Positions 54,660-63,718 of a stretch of DNA of 64,000 nt are shown piece after piece. The stretch is from positions 1,550,001-1,614,000 of the forward strand of contig NZ_CBDCEO010000013.1 of the NCBI RefSeq assembly GCF_965215815.1, in the 5' to 3' direction. The stretch comes from Poriferisodalis sp965215815 (GTDB lineage Bacteria; Actinomycetota; Acidimicrobiia; Acidimicrobiales; Poriferisodalaceae). Within the stretch, counting starts at the first letter, position 1; each line of letters opens with the position of its first letter. The position numbers and the translations under genes were made by a program. Under the pieces are notes generated by a model. That model was not told the origin of the DNA and did not search any database. It worked only from the letters and a program-made list of their open reading frames with translations.

Positions 54660-55090
54660 GGACCCGTTAGCAACGCGACCGGCCGGCGCGGCAACATGTG
54701 CCCGACACCGCCTCGATCTGGTGCGGCAGGGGCCGTACCCGGCTTGCACCCAGTGCCAAGTAAGGATCGAACAGATGCGCCAACCGAATGCGCCGGGCCT
54801 CAGCGGCCAGCCGAAAGAGCCAACCGTCGCCGTCAAAGATGAACGACCCGCCGGCTTCGGGTGCTACGAGGCGCAACCCCGCTTCGTCATCACGGAACGG
54901 CACCCGCTCGCTCAACGATCCGTCGGCGCAGCGGTACGTCAGTGTCAACGCCTGCGATCCGTGGGCTTGGACCGCCACAACAGTGACCGCTCCACCAGGC
55001 TCCACCCCCAACAGCCGCCGCCGACATCGATGCTCTCCATCTCTACGCCTGACGAGCCGTCCCGAACATCCTTTCCGTCCACCGTCGCTT
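54660..55090 (-). pseudogene. N-terminal relic of a SNF2-type (DrmD-like) helicase
   Basis: The minus strand encodes LEPGGAVTVVAV-like and ALTLTYRCADGSLSERVPF, FRLAAEARRIRLAHLFDPYLA and LPHQIEAV, which I recognise as the start of large SNF2 helicases associated with DISARM-like defence loci, just before their ATP-binding motif. After EAV the frame shifts (continuation HMLPRRPVALL in another frame) and the homology ends at about 54660, beside the nuclease pseudogene. The whole ATPase is gone. Confidence 0.65.
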
Positions 55091-55308
55091 CCCTGCCGCG
55101 CACCAGCAGGCCCTATCCACCGTGCCGAGATCCCCGTCTGAACAATCGCCGCATTCGATTCGTCACTACGGTCCAGAACCCAGCTACGGACGCCGTGATC
55201 GGCTGACCATCGTCTTCTTGGCGAAGGCCACCTTCGGTGGCCTGAAGTACAGAGAAGGATCTTGATACTGGCAAGTGCACCAGCTTTGCAATTCGAAATG
55301 GTAGCCAA

Positions 55309-57333
55309 CTACGGCGGAGGTGCTTCTGTGTCCTCTTCCAGCGACGACAGCAGCCTCTCCAGTCGGCTAGCTTCTTCACTTTTTTCCAAGTATGCAGAGT
55401 ATTGAGAGCGAGCATTTGCAATGAGTTCTTCGTACAAAACGATTCGTCCGTTGAACTTCTTGAGTTCATGATTCACTAGTTCCGATGCGCTCTGGAAGTT
55501 GAGGAGTGAAACGACTTTGGGCGGCGATCCGAGTACAAATACGACATCGATCTTTTCGTTCTCGCGATTCCTCTGCGTGAGGATAGATCTCAAACCCGTG
55601 AAGTACTTCTGGCCTTGAGCAGAGAGTTCGTCTACGCTCATTGGCCGCTTGCTGCGCTTCATCTCAACTATCACATGAGAACCCGCTGACGACTTTCGGT
55701 AACGGATATCGAGGCGACCCCGAATTTCTCTGCCTTCGTCATCCATCGCCAGAATTCCAGGGTCAACGTTGCGAAGATCGTCCTCCATATAGGAGTCCTC
55801 AGTAGTGCGCTCCCATGCAGGGTCCAAGAGATAGAGATTCTTGAAGAGGTGCTTTTGCACTACGCGCTCTACCTCGTTCTCATCGGTAAGATTCTCCAAC
55901 TGACGAATGGATTCAACACGTCCGCGTAGAATGTCCATCCATAGACTTGCCTCGTATTCTCCTTGAGCGCCTAGGAGTCTAAGAAGTTCCTCGGCATTGA
56001 CGCTAGAAAGTTTGTCAAGTTCCTGTGCATTCTCCCGGAGCCCGATCCGGGCAAACGCAAGTACACCATGCCTATATAGCGAGGCGCGCCGTGATCGCCC
56101 ATTCTCGTCATCCATATGTAGCGCGGCAATCGTTGCGATTATCTTGTGTGCCGCGGCTTGCTGCCACTGATGCAAATCATCATGCCATTGCTTCAGCAAC
56201 GGATATTCGCGAAAAACGTCATGTGCCTTCCGTCTCGGCCGCGCAGTATTCCACTGGCTTGACGCTGTCTTGAAGGCTTCTCGTAGGAACGTATGCAGTC
56301 CCTGCACTCTCGGGTCGTCTTCAATAAGACGCTGACGATCGCTGGTAGCGATATCGTCTTCGCTATCAACGTCGAGAAAATCGGCTTCGATCTGACCTGT
56401 GACGTAGTTGCCGAACACGCGAGCAAAATCAAGCTTGTCGATAATGCCTTCATGGATGGGGCGCTTGCGGGCCAACACCATGATGTTCTTGAGTGACCCT
56501 GCTTCGCCGTCATCGGCTAAGTCTGAAGGAGTGCGGGCCGTACCTATCCAGCCTCGCACTTCCCAGCCGTCACGGCCGCCAACATTGCACTCATCAAGGA
56601 CAAATCTCTCCACATCGTTCGGTAGTGCATCTTCTGGTAGACGCTGCTCGCCGAACTCCCATAGGAATTCGAGCCGCTTGAGATCCTGCCGATCCTCGAA
56701 TGTCAATCGTTGTCCATCTATCTCGATTCCGAAGCCGCCCTCTTCAGGCGGTGTCTGATCGAGCACGTCGAATCGGCGAGCGAGCCGCTTACGGAGTGCT
56801 GCCGCGGTGAGCCTGACGCGTTTGCTCGTAAGCTGTTTCAGAACAATTGTTGTGCCAACGCCCGAATAATCCTCGGTAGTCTCAACCTTCTCTGGATGAT
56901 ACGCGTGGCCTAGCGAAATCTGCTCCCTGAGGTCGTTAACCGAAATCCGGCAACCTGTGCTCTCGCCGTCCTTAGTCGTATAGATGAAGATCTCGTCTGC
57001 AATGGAAAACGCGCTCAGTTTTCCTATGCCCTTGCGGCCCATGAACGGCCGGTTCCACATCTTAGAGTGCGGGCCTTCCGCGGCCCGCTTTTGGTAGCCA
57101 GTCTTCAGAAAACGATCATTGAGTTCTTGCTGAGTCATTCCGCAACCGTCATCGGAAACAACCACGCCGGACTCGCCCACGTCCCAGCTGATCCGAACCA
57201 GTGTTGCGTCGGCATCGTACGCGTTGGCGACGAGCTCGGTGAGGACAGCGGCTGCGTTGCTGTACAGCTTGATGCCGAGCGCCTCAAGGACCGACATGTC
57301 GATGCTCATGGTGAAAGGTGGTTGTTCCGTCAT
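55309..57333 (-). CDS. GHKL ATPase fused to PD-(D/E)XK-like nuclease (MORC-like R-M effector)
   Basis: 674 residues from the ATG at 57333, overlapping the methyltransferase stop as TGATG. N-box TELVANAYDADA (near 34-45), DDGCGM (near 57) and GRKGIGKLSAF (near 99) form a GHKL ATP site like that of HSP90/MutL/MORC. A middle transducer region follows. Near residue 545 RGRLDIRYRK ... HVIVEMKRSKRP gives a D...E-x-K nuclease signature, and the end is a short coiled coil. GHKL-nuclease fusions beside methyltransferases were described as prokaryotic relatives of eukaryotic MORC. The gene is visibly AT-richer than its neighbours, suggesting transfer. Predicted restriction subunit. Confidence 0.8.
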   Translation of the reverse strand: MTEQPPFTMSIDMSVLEALGIKLYSNAAAVLTELVANAYDADATLVRISWDVGESGVVVSDDGCGMTQQELNDRFLKTGYQKRAAEGPHSKMWNRPFMGRKGIGKLSAFSIADEIFIYTTKDGESTGCRISVNDLREQISLGHAYHPEKVETTEDYSGVGTTIVLKQLTSKRVRLTAAALRKRLARRFDVLDQTPPEEGGFGIEIDGQRLTFEDRQDLKRLEFLWEFGEQRLPEDALPNDVERFVLDECNVGGRDGWEVRGWIGTARTPSDLADDGEAGSLKNIMVLARKRPIHEGIIDKLDFARVFGNYVTGQIEADFLDVDSEDDIATSDRQRLIEDDPRVQGLHTFLREAFKTASSQWNTARPRRKAHDVFREYPLLKQWHDDLHQWQQAAAHKIIATIAALHMDDENGRSRRASLYRHGVLAFARIGLRENAQELDKLSSVNAEELLRLLGAQGEYEASLWMDILRGRVESIRQLENLTDENEVERVVQKHLFKNLYLLDPAWERTTEDSYMEDDLRNVDPGILAMDDEGREIRGRLDIRYRKSSAGSHVIVEMKRSKRPMSVDELSAQGQKYFTGLRSILTQRNRENEKIDVVFVLGSPPKVVSLLNFQSASELVNHELKKFNGRIVLYEELIANARSQYSAYLEKSEEASRLERLLSSLEEDTEAPPP

Positions 57334-58463
57334 CACGTGCTTACCTCTGCGAATGAGTTGAGAAAGGCTCTGCCGACGGCTTCCCCGAGCGGCGGCGGGA
57401 CGGCATTGCCTATGTGCCGGCCCAAGGTCGTCAGCGGCGCGACTTCCCCGTCAGGTGCGAAACGGTAGTCGTCGGGGAATCCTTGGAGGATGGCTGCCTC
57501 GCGCAGGGAGATGGTCCGGTCTTGTTCCGGGTGACCGAAGCGCCCCGCTCCGAAGTTGTGGAAGTAGGTCGTGATCGTTGGGGACGGCCTATCCCAGCGC
57601 ATCCGGGCGTACACGTTCTTGAACGCAGCGCCGCTGGGACGCCGATGGCATGGGGCTCGCAGTTCTTCCGGCCAGTCATGCCAGGTTCCACCCGGCTCAG
57701 ACGCAGCCATTCGCTTCCGGTTGAGCGCTGAAAGGCCGCGGCTTCGATGCACCGGATCGGCTTCATGGGTGTCGCCAGCCTCGATTGGCGGAAGGCCCCC
57801 GATCGCCTGCCTGACAGTCGCGGCGGGACGGTCGCGCTGATCCCCCTCCGGGACTTTGGCACGGCCCAGCCGAGAAGCGACGAGCACGAGGCGGCGGCGG
57901 TTCTGCGCGAGCCCGTAGTCCGTGCACCTGCAGACATGGCTGTCCAAGGAGTAGCCGAGACCCTTGAGCATCTCCACGAAGTCCTCGAATACTGCCTTGC
58001 CTTGAATGCGGGGAACGTTTTCGGTGGTGACGAATTCCGGTTGCGTCTCCTCGACGAGTCGGCCGAGTTCGCGTAAGAGCACCCAGCGCTGGTCACTCGA
58101 CGGGCTCACGCCCTTGCGATACGACGAGAACGGCTGACACGGCGCGCATCCGGCCAAGAGCCTCGTAGCGCCCTCAGGCCACAGATCGGACAGTTCCTCA
58201 GCCGTGACATCACAAATGTCCCGTTCCACAAACCGTGCGCCGGCCATGTTGGCTTCGAACGGGAACCGACAAGAACCGTCGACGTCGATACCTGCCACGA
58301 CATCAACACCCGCAGCAGATAAACCGAAGGACAGGCCGCCGATGCCGCAAAAAACATCGACGGCAGCGATGCCGTGGCCGGGCGGGCGAGCAGACTCAGC
58401 GGCATGGGACGGCGAGAGCGCAGTGCGCTGGCCCCGGACTGCACTCTGCTCATGCTCGCCCAT
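57333..58463 (-). CDS. C5-cytosine DNA methyltransferase
   Basis: 376 residues from the ATG at 58463 (GGGGAG nine bases upstream); a start at 58523 overlapping the previous gene is possible. Motifs I DVFCGIGGLSFGL, IV GCAPCQPFSSYRKG with the catalytic Cys, VI TTENVPRI, VIII QNRRRLVLVAS, IX RPSPTITT and X GNAVPPPLGEAVGRAF are all present, so it should be active. The target-recognition region between VIII and IX is short. Overlaps the GHKL gene start. Confidence 0.93.
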   Translation of the reverse strand: MGEHEQSAVRGQRTALSPSHAAESARPPGHGIAAVDVFCGIGGLSFGLSAAGVDVVAGIDVDGSCRFPFEANMAGARFVERDICDVTAEELSDLWPEGATRLLAGCAPCQPFSSYRKGVSPSSDQRWVLLRELGRLVEETQPEFVTTENVPRIQGKAVFEDFVEMLKGLGYSLDSHVCRCTDYGLAQNRRRLVLVASRLGRAKVPEGDQRDRPAATVRQAIGGLPPIEAGDTHEADPVHRSRGLSALNRKRMAASEPGGTWHDWPEELRAPCHRRPSGAAFKNVYARMRWDRPSPTITTYFHNFGAGRFGHPEQDRTISLREAAILQGFPDDYRFAPDGEVAPLTTLGRHIGNAVPPPLGEAVGRAFLNSFAEVST

Positions 58464-58504
58464 CAGCAGGCACTCCCCATCCACTCCTCGGCTGCCAGCG
58501 GACT

Positions 58505-60160
58505 CTACGCAATCGACGGCCATGGCTCGTCCGACTCCAGCCAAGCGGGTGGCGGGACCATGATGCGCTCCATCTCGGAGGGTTCGAACTTGGTCAATCC
58601 GCCTGCGTAGGTGCGGCCTCCTGACAGCGTTGCATGGTCGCGCAGTGCCTTGGTCAAGTTGCATAGCGCTGTCTCGGAGAGCGAAGCGGCGGGGTAGATG
58701 CCGTGCACGTTGTTGAGGTTGTGTGCCTTGACGAGGTTGCGAACGAACGCCGGGGGTCGTCTCGCCATGTATGTAGCCAAGATCGGGGCGGGGCTGCGCA
58801 GCTTGACCGACCACCACGATTTGCGGTGACGTGCGATATAGCCGTCAGCGACACCCGCTCGACGCGCGACTTCCAAGAATCGCTCAACCAGCTCGCGGTC
58901 GGTGCTGTCGAGGAAGTCGAGGTCTTCGGGCAGGCTGACCACGGCCCTCAGATCGCTGCTGTCGGTCAGCACTCCCGATGCCGTGGCGAAGAGTTCCAAC
59001 GCCTTCGTGACGGTGGGGTAGAGCACTGTCGCAGGCAGCTGCGGGTCGTCCTGCGAGGTGACCCATGTTGCGTTGGCGCCAGTGGCGGTTCCTCGGTGCA
59101 CGCGGCAGAAATCTCCGAGCGCGACGAAACCACGGGGATTCGATGCCTGCGGCACCAGCAGAGCCGACCAGCGAGGCTCTCTTCGCAACTCTTCGCGGCT
59201 GAAGCTCTTGCCCCCAGCCAAGCCCCGGAGTTCTTCGAGCCGGTTGATCCGGCGGATGCGAATCGGGCGCTGTGGTTCGCCGACCTCGAAGGCAGTCACT
59301 GTCGCCGTGGTGGCGGCATCTGCGAACACCTGCGTCCGAGCGTCGATGACGTGCAGGGACAGACCGCCGAGTGGCCCGGCAACCAAGTCTCGTGCCAACT
59401 GCCCGTAGCCGACATCGAGCCATTCCGACGAGGTGACGAATGCGCCGAAGTCGCCGGCCCGAGCGAGATGCGCGGTTGCGAGCAAGAAATGGACGTGCAT
59501 GCCCGCCAGCGCCGATGCCTTGAGGCCTAGGCCGGCAGCTCGCTTTCGCAACCATGCCTTCCATGCGGGATCGATGTCGTGATGACGCACGTAGGGCGGG
59601 TTTCCGATGAAAGCCGTTGGGCCGGTCGCAGGCGACAGGTCCAGCGCGCGGTAGTCGCCGACGTGCATCTCTGAACGCTCGTCGAAACCCAGTACGGTCA
59701 AGTTCGCTCGGACCGTCAGGGCAGCAAGCGGGTCGATCTCGACGGCCACCAGTTGTGCGTCGGGAACGTGTCGGCCGACAGCACAGAGAAATCGGCCAGA
59801 CCCAGCCCCTGGGTCAACAACTCGTTCAGCCCGCTTGTGGTTTGCCAGCCATTCCGCCATCGGTCCGACGATCGCAGCGGGCGTGTAGGTCGCACCATGC
59901 CGACGGCGCTGTGCCGCCGACCGCAGCGAAGCGAACGTTGCACCCAAGGGGTCATCACCCGCCCGGATCGCGGCCGCCAAGTCCTTTAGTGCATCTGTCC
60001 GAGGCGATGGCGACGCAACCTCAATGAGGTCTCGCTCGGCGCGGCTCACGTCCGCGAGGTGACCATCGCAAGCCAGCGCCCATGCTGTGGCGCACAGAGA
60101 ACGTTCGTCGCCTGTGATGCCCATTTCAATCCAAGCGTCTTGGAGCACTTGGGGGATCAT
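58505..60160 (-). CDS. N6-adenine DNA methyltransferase (gamma-class)
   Basis: 551 residues from the ATG at 60160. GATYTPAAIVGPMAEWL and VVDPGAGSGRFLCAVG (motif I), then IGNPPYVRH (motif IV, NPPY) and FVTSSEWLDVGYG mark a gamma-type adenine methyltransferase. A C-terminal ~250-residue region with GLTKFEPSEMERIMVP resembles the specificity part of TaqI/Eco57I-like enzymes. Two methyltransferases of different chemistry in one operon suggest a two-strand or two-site protection scheme. Confidence 0.92.
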   Translation of the reverse strand: MIPQVLQDAWIEMGITGDERSLCATAWALACDGHLADVSRAERDLIEVASPSPRTDALKDLAAAIRAGDDPLGATFASLRSAAQRRRHGATYTPAAIVGPMAEWLANHKRAERVVDPGAGSGRFLCAVGRHVPDAQLVAVEIDPLAALTVRANLTVLGFDERSEMHVGDYRALDLSPATGPTAFIGNPPYVRHHDIDPAWKAWLRKRAAGLGLKASALAGMHVHFLLATAHLARAGDFGAFVTSSEWLDVGYGQLARDLVAGPLGGLSLHVIDARTQVFADAATTATVTAFEVGEPQRPIRIRRINRLEELRGLAGGKSFSREELRREPRWSALLVPQASNPRGFVALGDFCRVHRGTATGANATWVTSQDDPQLPATVLYPTVTKALELFATASGVLTDSSDLRAVVSLPEDLDFLDSTDRELVERFLEVARRAGVADGYIARHRKSWWSVKLRSPAPILATYMARRPPAFVRNLVKAHNLNNVHGIYPAASLSETALCNLTKALRDHATLSGGRTYAGGLTKFEPSEMERIMVPPPAWLESDEPWPSIA

Positions 60161-60468
60161 CACGCCGACATCACCTCCTTCGTGGCGGGTGCCTTCCTCT
60201 TGTGATGAGAATGCCGAATCTCGGGCCAGCGTTCTCCCAGCGGATCAGCAGACCTCAGTCGCCACCACATAGAACCGGACGAGGGGAGTGCAGATGTTCC
60301 CACGGCCGATCGAAGCTCGTCATGGGGCTCGCACTTGGCGAGTGCATCGATCACGGCACGACGATAGTGATGTCCGTTGACCTGCAGGACCTCTGCGGAC
60401 CTGACGCCCCAGCATGCGCGCCCGGCACTCACACCTTCCGTTTCATGACGCGCTCGCGTCAGCTTCAT
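60160..60468 (-). CDS. Small protein at the head of the restriction-modification operon
   Basis: 102 residues; the TGA overlaps the methyltransferase ATG (TGATG). The conserved-looking part is EVLQVNGHHYRRAVIDALAK, followed by HDELRSAV and SGSMWWRLRSADPLGERWP; the first 28 residues may be non-coding. No family recognised. Position and coupling suggest it is an accessory or control component of the R-M system, though no helix-turn-helix is evident. Confidence 0.55.
   Translation of the reverse strand: MKLTRARHETEGVSAGRACWGVRSAEVLQVNGHHYRRAVIDALAKCEPHDELRSAVGTSALPSSGSMWWRLRSADPLGERWPEIRHSHHKRKAPATKEVMSA
60171..60180 (-). promoter_or_regulatory. Consensus ribosome binding site of the adenine methyltransferase gene
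   Basis: AAGGAGGTGA on the minus strand, complementary to the 16S 3' end over ten bases, ten bases before the ATG at 60160. It decides the start. Confidence 0.8.
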
Positions 60469-60861
60469 GGCTCCATGCCTTGCCCAGTTCGCGTTGCTGT
60501 CGCTGGCTCGGTTCCCCGAATGCTGATCAACAGCGCTGGCATCATGGGCCGGCTTGCGGCACCGAGGAGGTCTCTGTGAACGCGCGCACTTATGGCGAGC
60601 TGGCCGTTTTCATCTGAGTGCCTGTAACGGGGTTCGTGCAGGTGAAACGGATGCCGGAAGGCGACCTTGCCGCCGCCGAGTTCGGAGTCAAGGACAAGTA
60701 CGGCAAAGTGAATCCGGTTCGCTTCGGCTGAGCCGGATCTGCTTCCGGCGAACCAAGCCCGATCCAGAAGCTGCTGGAAGCGCTGCCCGCGTGCAAGTCC
60801 TGCTGCCCGCTTGCCAGCTTCCGTGTCTCAGGTTTGATGCGTCATCTATGCTGCTTGTCTG
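60469..60861. other. Intergenic stretch upstream of the R-M operon
   Basis: About 390 bases that must contain the promoter of the leftward R-M operon. On the plus strand a 37-codon frame from a GTG (60618-60731) lies in it; otherwise only arginine-rich open frames. Confidence 0.35.
60618..60731 (+). CDS. Possible very small protein
   Basis: GTG-initiated 37-residue frame with balanced composition (KRMPEGDLAAAEFGVKDKYG) ending in NPVRFG. No Shine-Dalgarno and no family match; it could also be a gene fragment. Confidence 0.25.
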   Translation: MPVTGFVQVKRMPEGDLAAAEFGVKDKYGKVNPVRFG

Positions 60862-61146
60862 ATGAGCGAACAAAGTACTGAGGCCCTATTCGGCCCTGAT
60901 CCGGACATGTCCGATCAGGCGGTCTTGAACCATTTCGCGTTCGTGGAACGGCATCAGGGGAAGCTCGAAGCTGAGCACTCTGGGAAGATGGCTCTGATGC
61001 GCGACGGCGCAGTCGTCGAGATCGTCGAAGACATGGACGTCGCATACGAGCTTGGCCTGCGACGCTTCGGCAGCGGCAATTTCTCGCTGGAACGGATCGG
61101 CGCCTCACCGCACCGTTTGGGTGTGCTCGAATACGCATTCGCATAA
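60862..61146 (+). CDS. Small DUF5678-like protein
   Basis: 94 residues. FVERHQGKLEAEHSGKMALMRDGAVVEIVEDMDVAYELGLRRFG resembles the DUF5678 pattern (leucine/lysine, G-K, then acidic D-x-x-A-Y-E-x-G), often found near prophage or toxin loci. TATGCT nine bases upstream may be its -10. Function unknown. Confidence 0.6.
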   Translation: MSEQSTEALFGPDPDMSDQAVLNHFAFVERHQGKLEAEHSGKMALMRDGAVVEIVEDMDVAYELGLRRFGSGNFSLERIGASPHRLGVLEYAFA

Positions 61147-61269
61147 CGGCATCAGGTCGAGCTCCAGAGCATGGAAATGGCGCTTGGGTGTCTCAGCGGA
61201 GCCTGATCGCGACGGAGGCGGCTGGGGCCGAACCCGACCATGAGCGTTACGCTCACAAGGAGAATAAGC

Positions 61270-62034
61270 ATGGCTCGACGACGTGCATCTAGGTGGATAG
61301 ATCAAGCGGAGTCACGCCTACCGGCTTACAGCCGTCATGTCTTGGACATCGGCAAGGTAGTCCACGGCATGAACGAAGCGACCTTGTGGGCATTGCTAGT
61401 TCGTGAGTGTGCACGAACCAGCGGCCTCGATGGACTCGCGGACATTCGCCTTGATCGTCTCCCGCAACGGAGCGACATACACGGAGGTTCCCTGCTGAAT
61501 GAGTCAGGGAAATTCATCCGGCTGCTTCCTGCTGGCGTTGAAGCGTGGTGCGAACATGACAAGCCGGGGCGCACCACCAGCACGCTGGTGGAGGAACTGC
61601 GCAATCTCTTCCCGTCAGATCCCAGTTTCGAGATATGGGCTCTTTGCATGGAGATGGGGCAGGCCGTCAGAAACTCGCTCGTTCACAGTATGCCTGCGTA
61701 TGACGACAGCACAGGCGAACTCACTGGTTGCAAGAGCCCGTCCAAGGGAGGCGGCATCCTTGAGGTCCCAGTGGATGAGAACAAGTACGCCGCAACTCAG
61801 GTTCTCTTGTTTACGTGCGTTGGGATACCGCTACTGACGCTCGTTCGTATCAAACGAGATCGGACTGATATCCAGCGAGCGTGGTCGGACGCGGCTGATG
61901 TCATGTTGAAGACGCAGAGCTCCTTGATAGAGCGCCATATGATGCCGCACTTCCAATATCTGCCAAAGTTGAGCCAACAGCTGGCCACGGCATTCGTTCA
62001 AATGCGTGATGCCATATCGTCAACGAACCCTTGA
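61270..62034 (+). CDS. Protein of unknown function (254 residues)
   Basis: The ATG at 61270 has AAGGAG eight bases upstream, better than the upstream ATG at 61240. Mostly helical, with balanced composition and no signal peptide; I see no catalytic motif. A Gly-rich KSPSKGGGILEVPV loop lies near residue 165. No family recognised. Confidence 0.6.
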   Translation: MARRRASRWIDQAESRLPAYSRHVLDIGKVVHGMNEATLWALLVRECARTSGLDGLADIRLDRLPQRSDIHGGSLLNESGKFIRLLPAGVEAWCEHDKPGRTTSTLVEELRNLFPSDPSFEIWALCMEMGQAVRNSLVHSMPAYDDSTGELTGCKSPSKGGGILEVPVDENKYAATQVLLFTCVGIPLLTLVRIKRDRTDIQRAWSDAADVMLKTQSSLIERHMMPHFQYLPKLSQQLATAFVQMRDAISSTNP

Positions 62035-62167
62035 GGAACCACGGGTGGAGCCCCCAAGCACAAGATCGCCACCGAATAGATGCACAGCAGGCATTGGAGA
62101 CGTCGCCGACCCAGTGATCTTCAGGCGATGCCGATGAGGCGCAGGTCTTGAGTGGGCGCTTGCAATG

Positions 62168-63274
62168 TCATCTGCTGTAGATGGGCAGCTGTGCTCCGCG
62201 GAAGTAGCGGTCGTGACGTGTCGCGTCTTCGGCGGCGGCGACCAGGTCGTCAAGTTGTCCGCTAGCTTCCAGCGCTTGGGCTCCGAAGCGGCGAGATAGG
62301 AAGTAGGCGAGGACGGCATCTTCGTAGATGAACACGGAGCCGTGGTGGCGGTCGTTGGTGTAGTCGTGTTTGGACGGGTTGCCTACCAGCCTCACGAACT
62401 CGCTTGCACCGGCGAGCGAGTCAGCGGACATGAGGTTCTTCGCAGCAGGAGTGCCGAGGAGTGCCCCGAGGGGCTGCTTGGCATCTGCTTTGTCCAGTGC
62501 TTTCTTGACACAGCCTTCGAGGTGCGCCGTCGCGTTCTGGACGACTGCGCGCACATGGATGGGGTCGCCCCAAGCCAAGCTGAGATAGGTGGGGATATAC
62601 CGGAGCGGCCGCAGCACCCTCTCGAAGTCGTAATCGAAGGGGTAGTCGTACCTGTCGGAACCGACCCACACGGCTGAATGGATGCCGGCACCGGGGATCT
62701 GGCGGTCTACCTCCATGAGGAACTCATGGACCTGCGGGTTGAACGGAGGCGACGCGGCTTCCAGACGAGCCATCTCGGACCGCACATGGTCAACATCGGG
62801 CAAATGCTCTTCGGCCAGCGACTCGAGCCGTGACGCCTCAGGCATGATCGGCTGCGGGCGAGGCGAAACGGCAAGCAATCGGATCGCGGTCGCATTGTCA
62901 GGAAGCGCCGGCCGCATCGAACGCTCCAGCTGCGACAGCCGGTCAGCTTCGCCGAGCAGCCGTTCGATCTCAGCGACTCGGACTACGTACTCCTCGTTCG
63001 TCGGCCCGTCGCAGATCTGGGTGTAGTGCAACTCCGCGAGTCGGCACGCAGTCTCGTAACGAACTGCGAACTCCCAAGCAACAAATCGATGGCCGGGATG
63101 CCGAGTGCGCACATCCCATCCGTCTTCATGCTCAACGACAACGCTCGCCGCGGATTCGTAGAACAAGCGCTCAGAAGGCCAAAACCCTGGAAGCGGGTTG
63201 AGCATTGGGCGACGTCGCGGGAACAATCTCATGGGATGCACCATAGGAACGGTCCGCAACGCCAAGCGGTTCAA
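62168..63274 (-). CDS. Protein of unknown function (up to 368 residues)
   Basis: Soluble, mostly helical product; start uncertain because several Met codons (residues 1, 11, 15, 24) precede the conserved-looking part. The C-terminal helix-rich segment RAVVQNATAHLEGCVKKAL and LVGNPSKHDYTND vaguely recall HEPN-type helical proteins, but the spacing does not match the R-x(4-6)-H motif, so this is not claimed. Overlaps nothing; faces away from the 61270 gene. Confidence 0.55.
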   Translation of the reverse strand: MNRLALRTVPMVHPMRLFPRRRPMLNPLPGFWPSERLFYESAASVVVEHEDGWDVRTRHPGHRFVAWEFAVRYETACRLAELHYTQICDGPTNEEYVVRVAEIERLLGEADRLSQLERSMRPALPDNATAIRLLAVSPRPQPIMPEASRLESLAEEHLPDVDHVRSEMARLEAASPPFNPQVHEFLMEVDRQIPGAGIHSAVWVGSDRYDYPFDYDFERVLRPLRYIPTYLSLAWGDPIHVRAVVQNATAHLEGCVKKALDKADAKQPLGALLGTPAAKNLMSADSLAGASEFVRLVGNPSKHDYTNDRHHGSVFIYEDAVLAYFLSRRFGAQALEASGQLDDLVAAAEDATRHDRYFRGAQLPIYSR

Positions 63275-63319
63275 TCCTCGACCGACGAGAGCGGCTTTCG
63301 GTTTGGCCGGGTCTGGCTA

Positions 63320-63718
63320 TCAGATGGACGGTCGCCAGATCCCGTTGCCCGTCGCGATCCGCTTGAGTTTCTTGGCGATGTTGTCTCGGGCGCTACGCCC
63401 GAGGCCCCGGAGGTCGATATATGCGTGTCCGTAAGGCACGTCGGGGAGAATGGAATCGTCGATGGCTCGCAACCCACAGTTGACGACTTCTCCGACGGTG
63501 AGGAAGCAGCTCCCGGCGGTGTCGTTCGGGTAGCCGTCATGCGCTTGTTGCGGTGTGAGAACGGAGTCCATGGAGGTGGATGCTTTCGCGTCCTTGGGTT
63601 TGAAGGTGTCGGAGCCGATTGTTCCGTCCCGCAGCAATTTGGAGTTGATCTGCCGACGCAGCTTTTCGGACGGGCTGGTGATCTGGACCTCGCCGGCCAC
63701 CAGCGGCGGCCAGGTCAC
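63320..63718 (-). CDS. Small protein of unknown function, coupled to the next gene upstream
   Basis: 132 residues; its start overlaps the stop of the preceding minus-strand gene, indicating coupling. The C-terminal region VPYGHAYIDLRGLGRSARDN with preceding FLTVGEVVNCGLRAIDD looks conserved. No family that I can name. Confidence 0.55.
   Translation of the reverse strand: MTWPPLVAGEVQITSPSEKLRRQINSKLLRDGTIGSDTFKPKDAKASTSMDSVLTPQQAHDGYPNDTAGSCFLTVGEVVNCGLRAIDDSILPDVPYGHAYIDLRGLGRSARDNIAKKLKRIATGNGIWRPSI

Noticed and set aside
62168..63274. HEPN ribonuclease.
   Set aside because: The Arg-to-His spacing in the candidate motif is seven residues, outside the usual R-x(4-6)-H, and the surrounding helices are not diagnostic.
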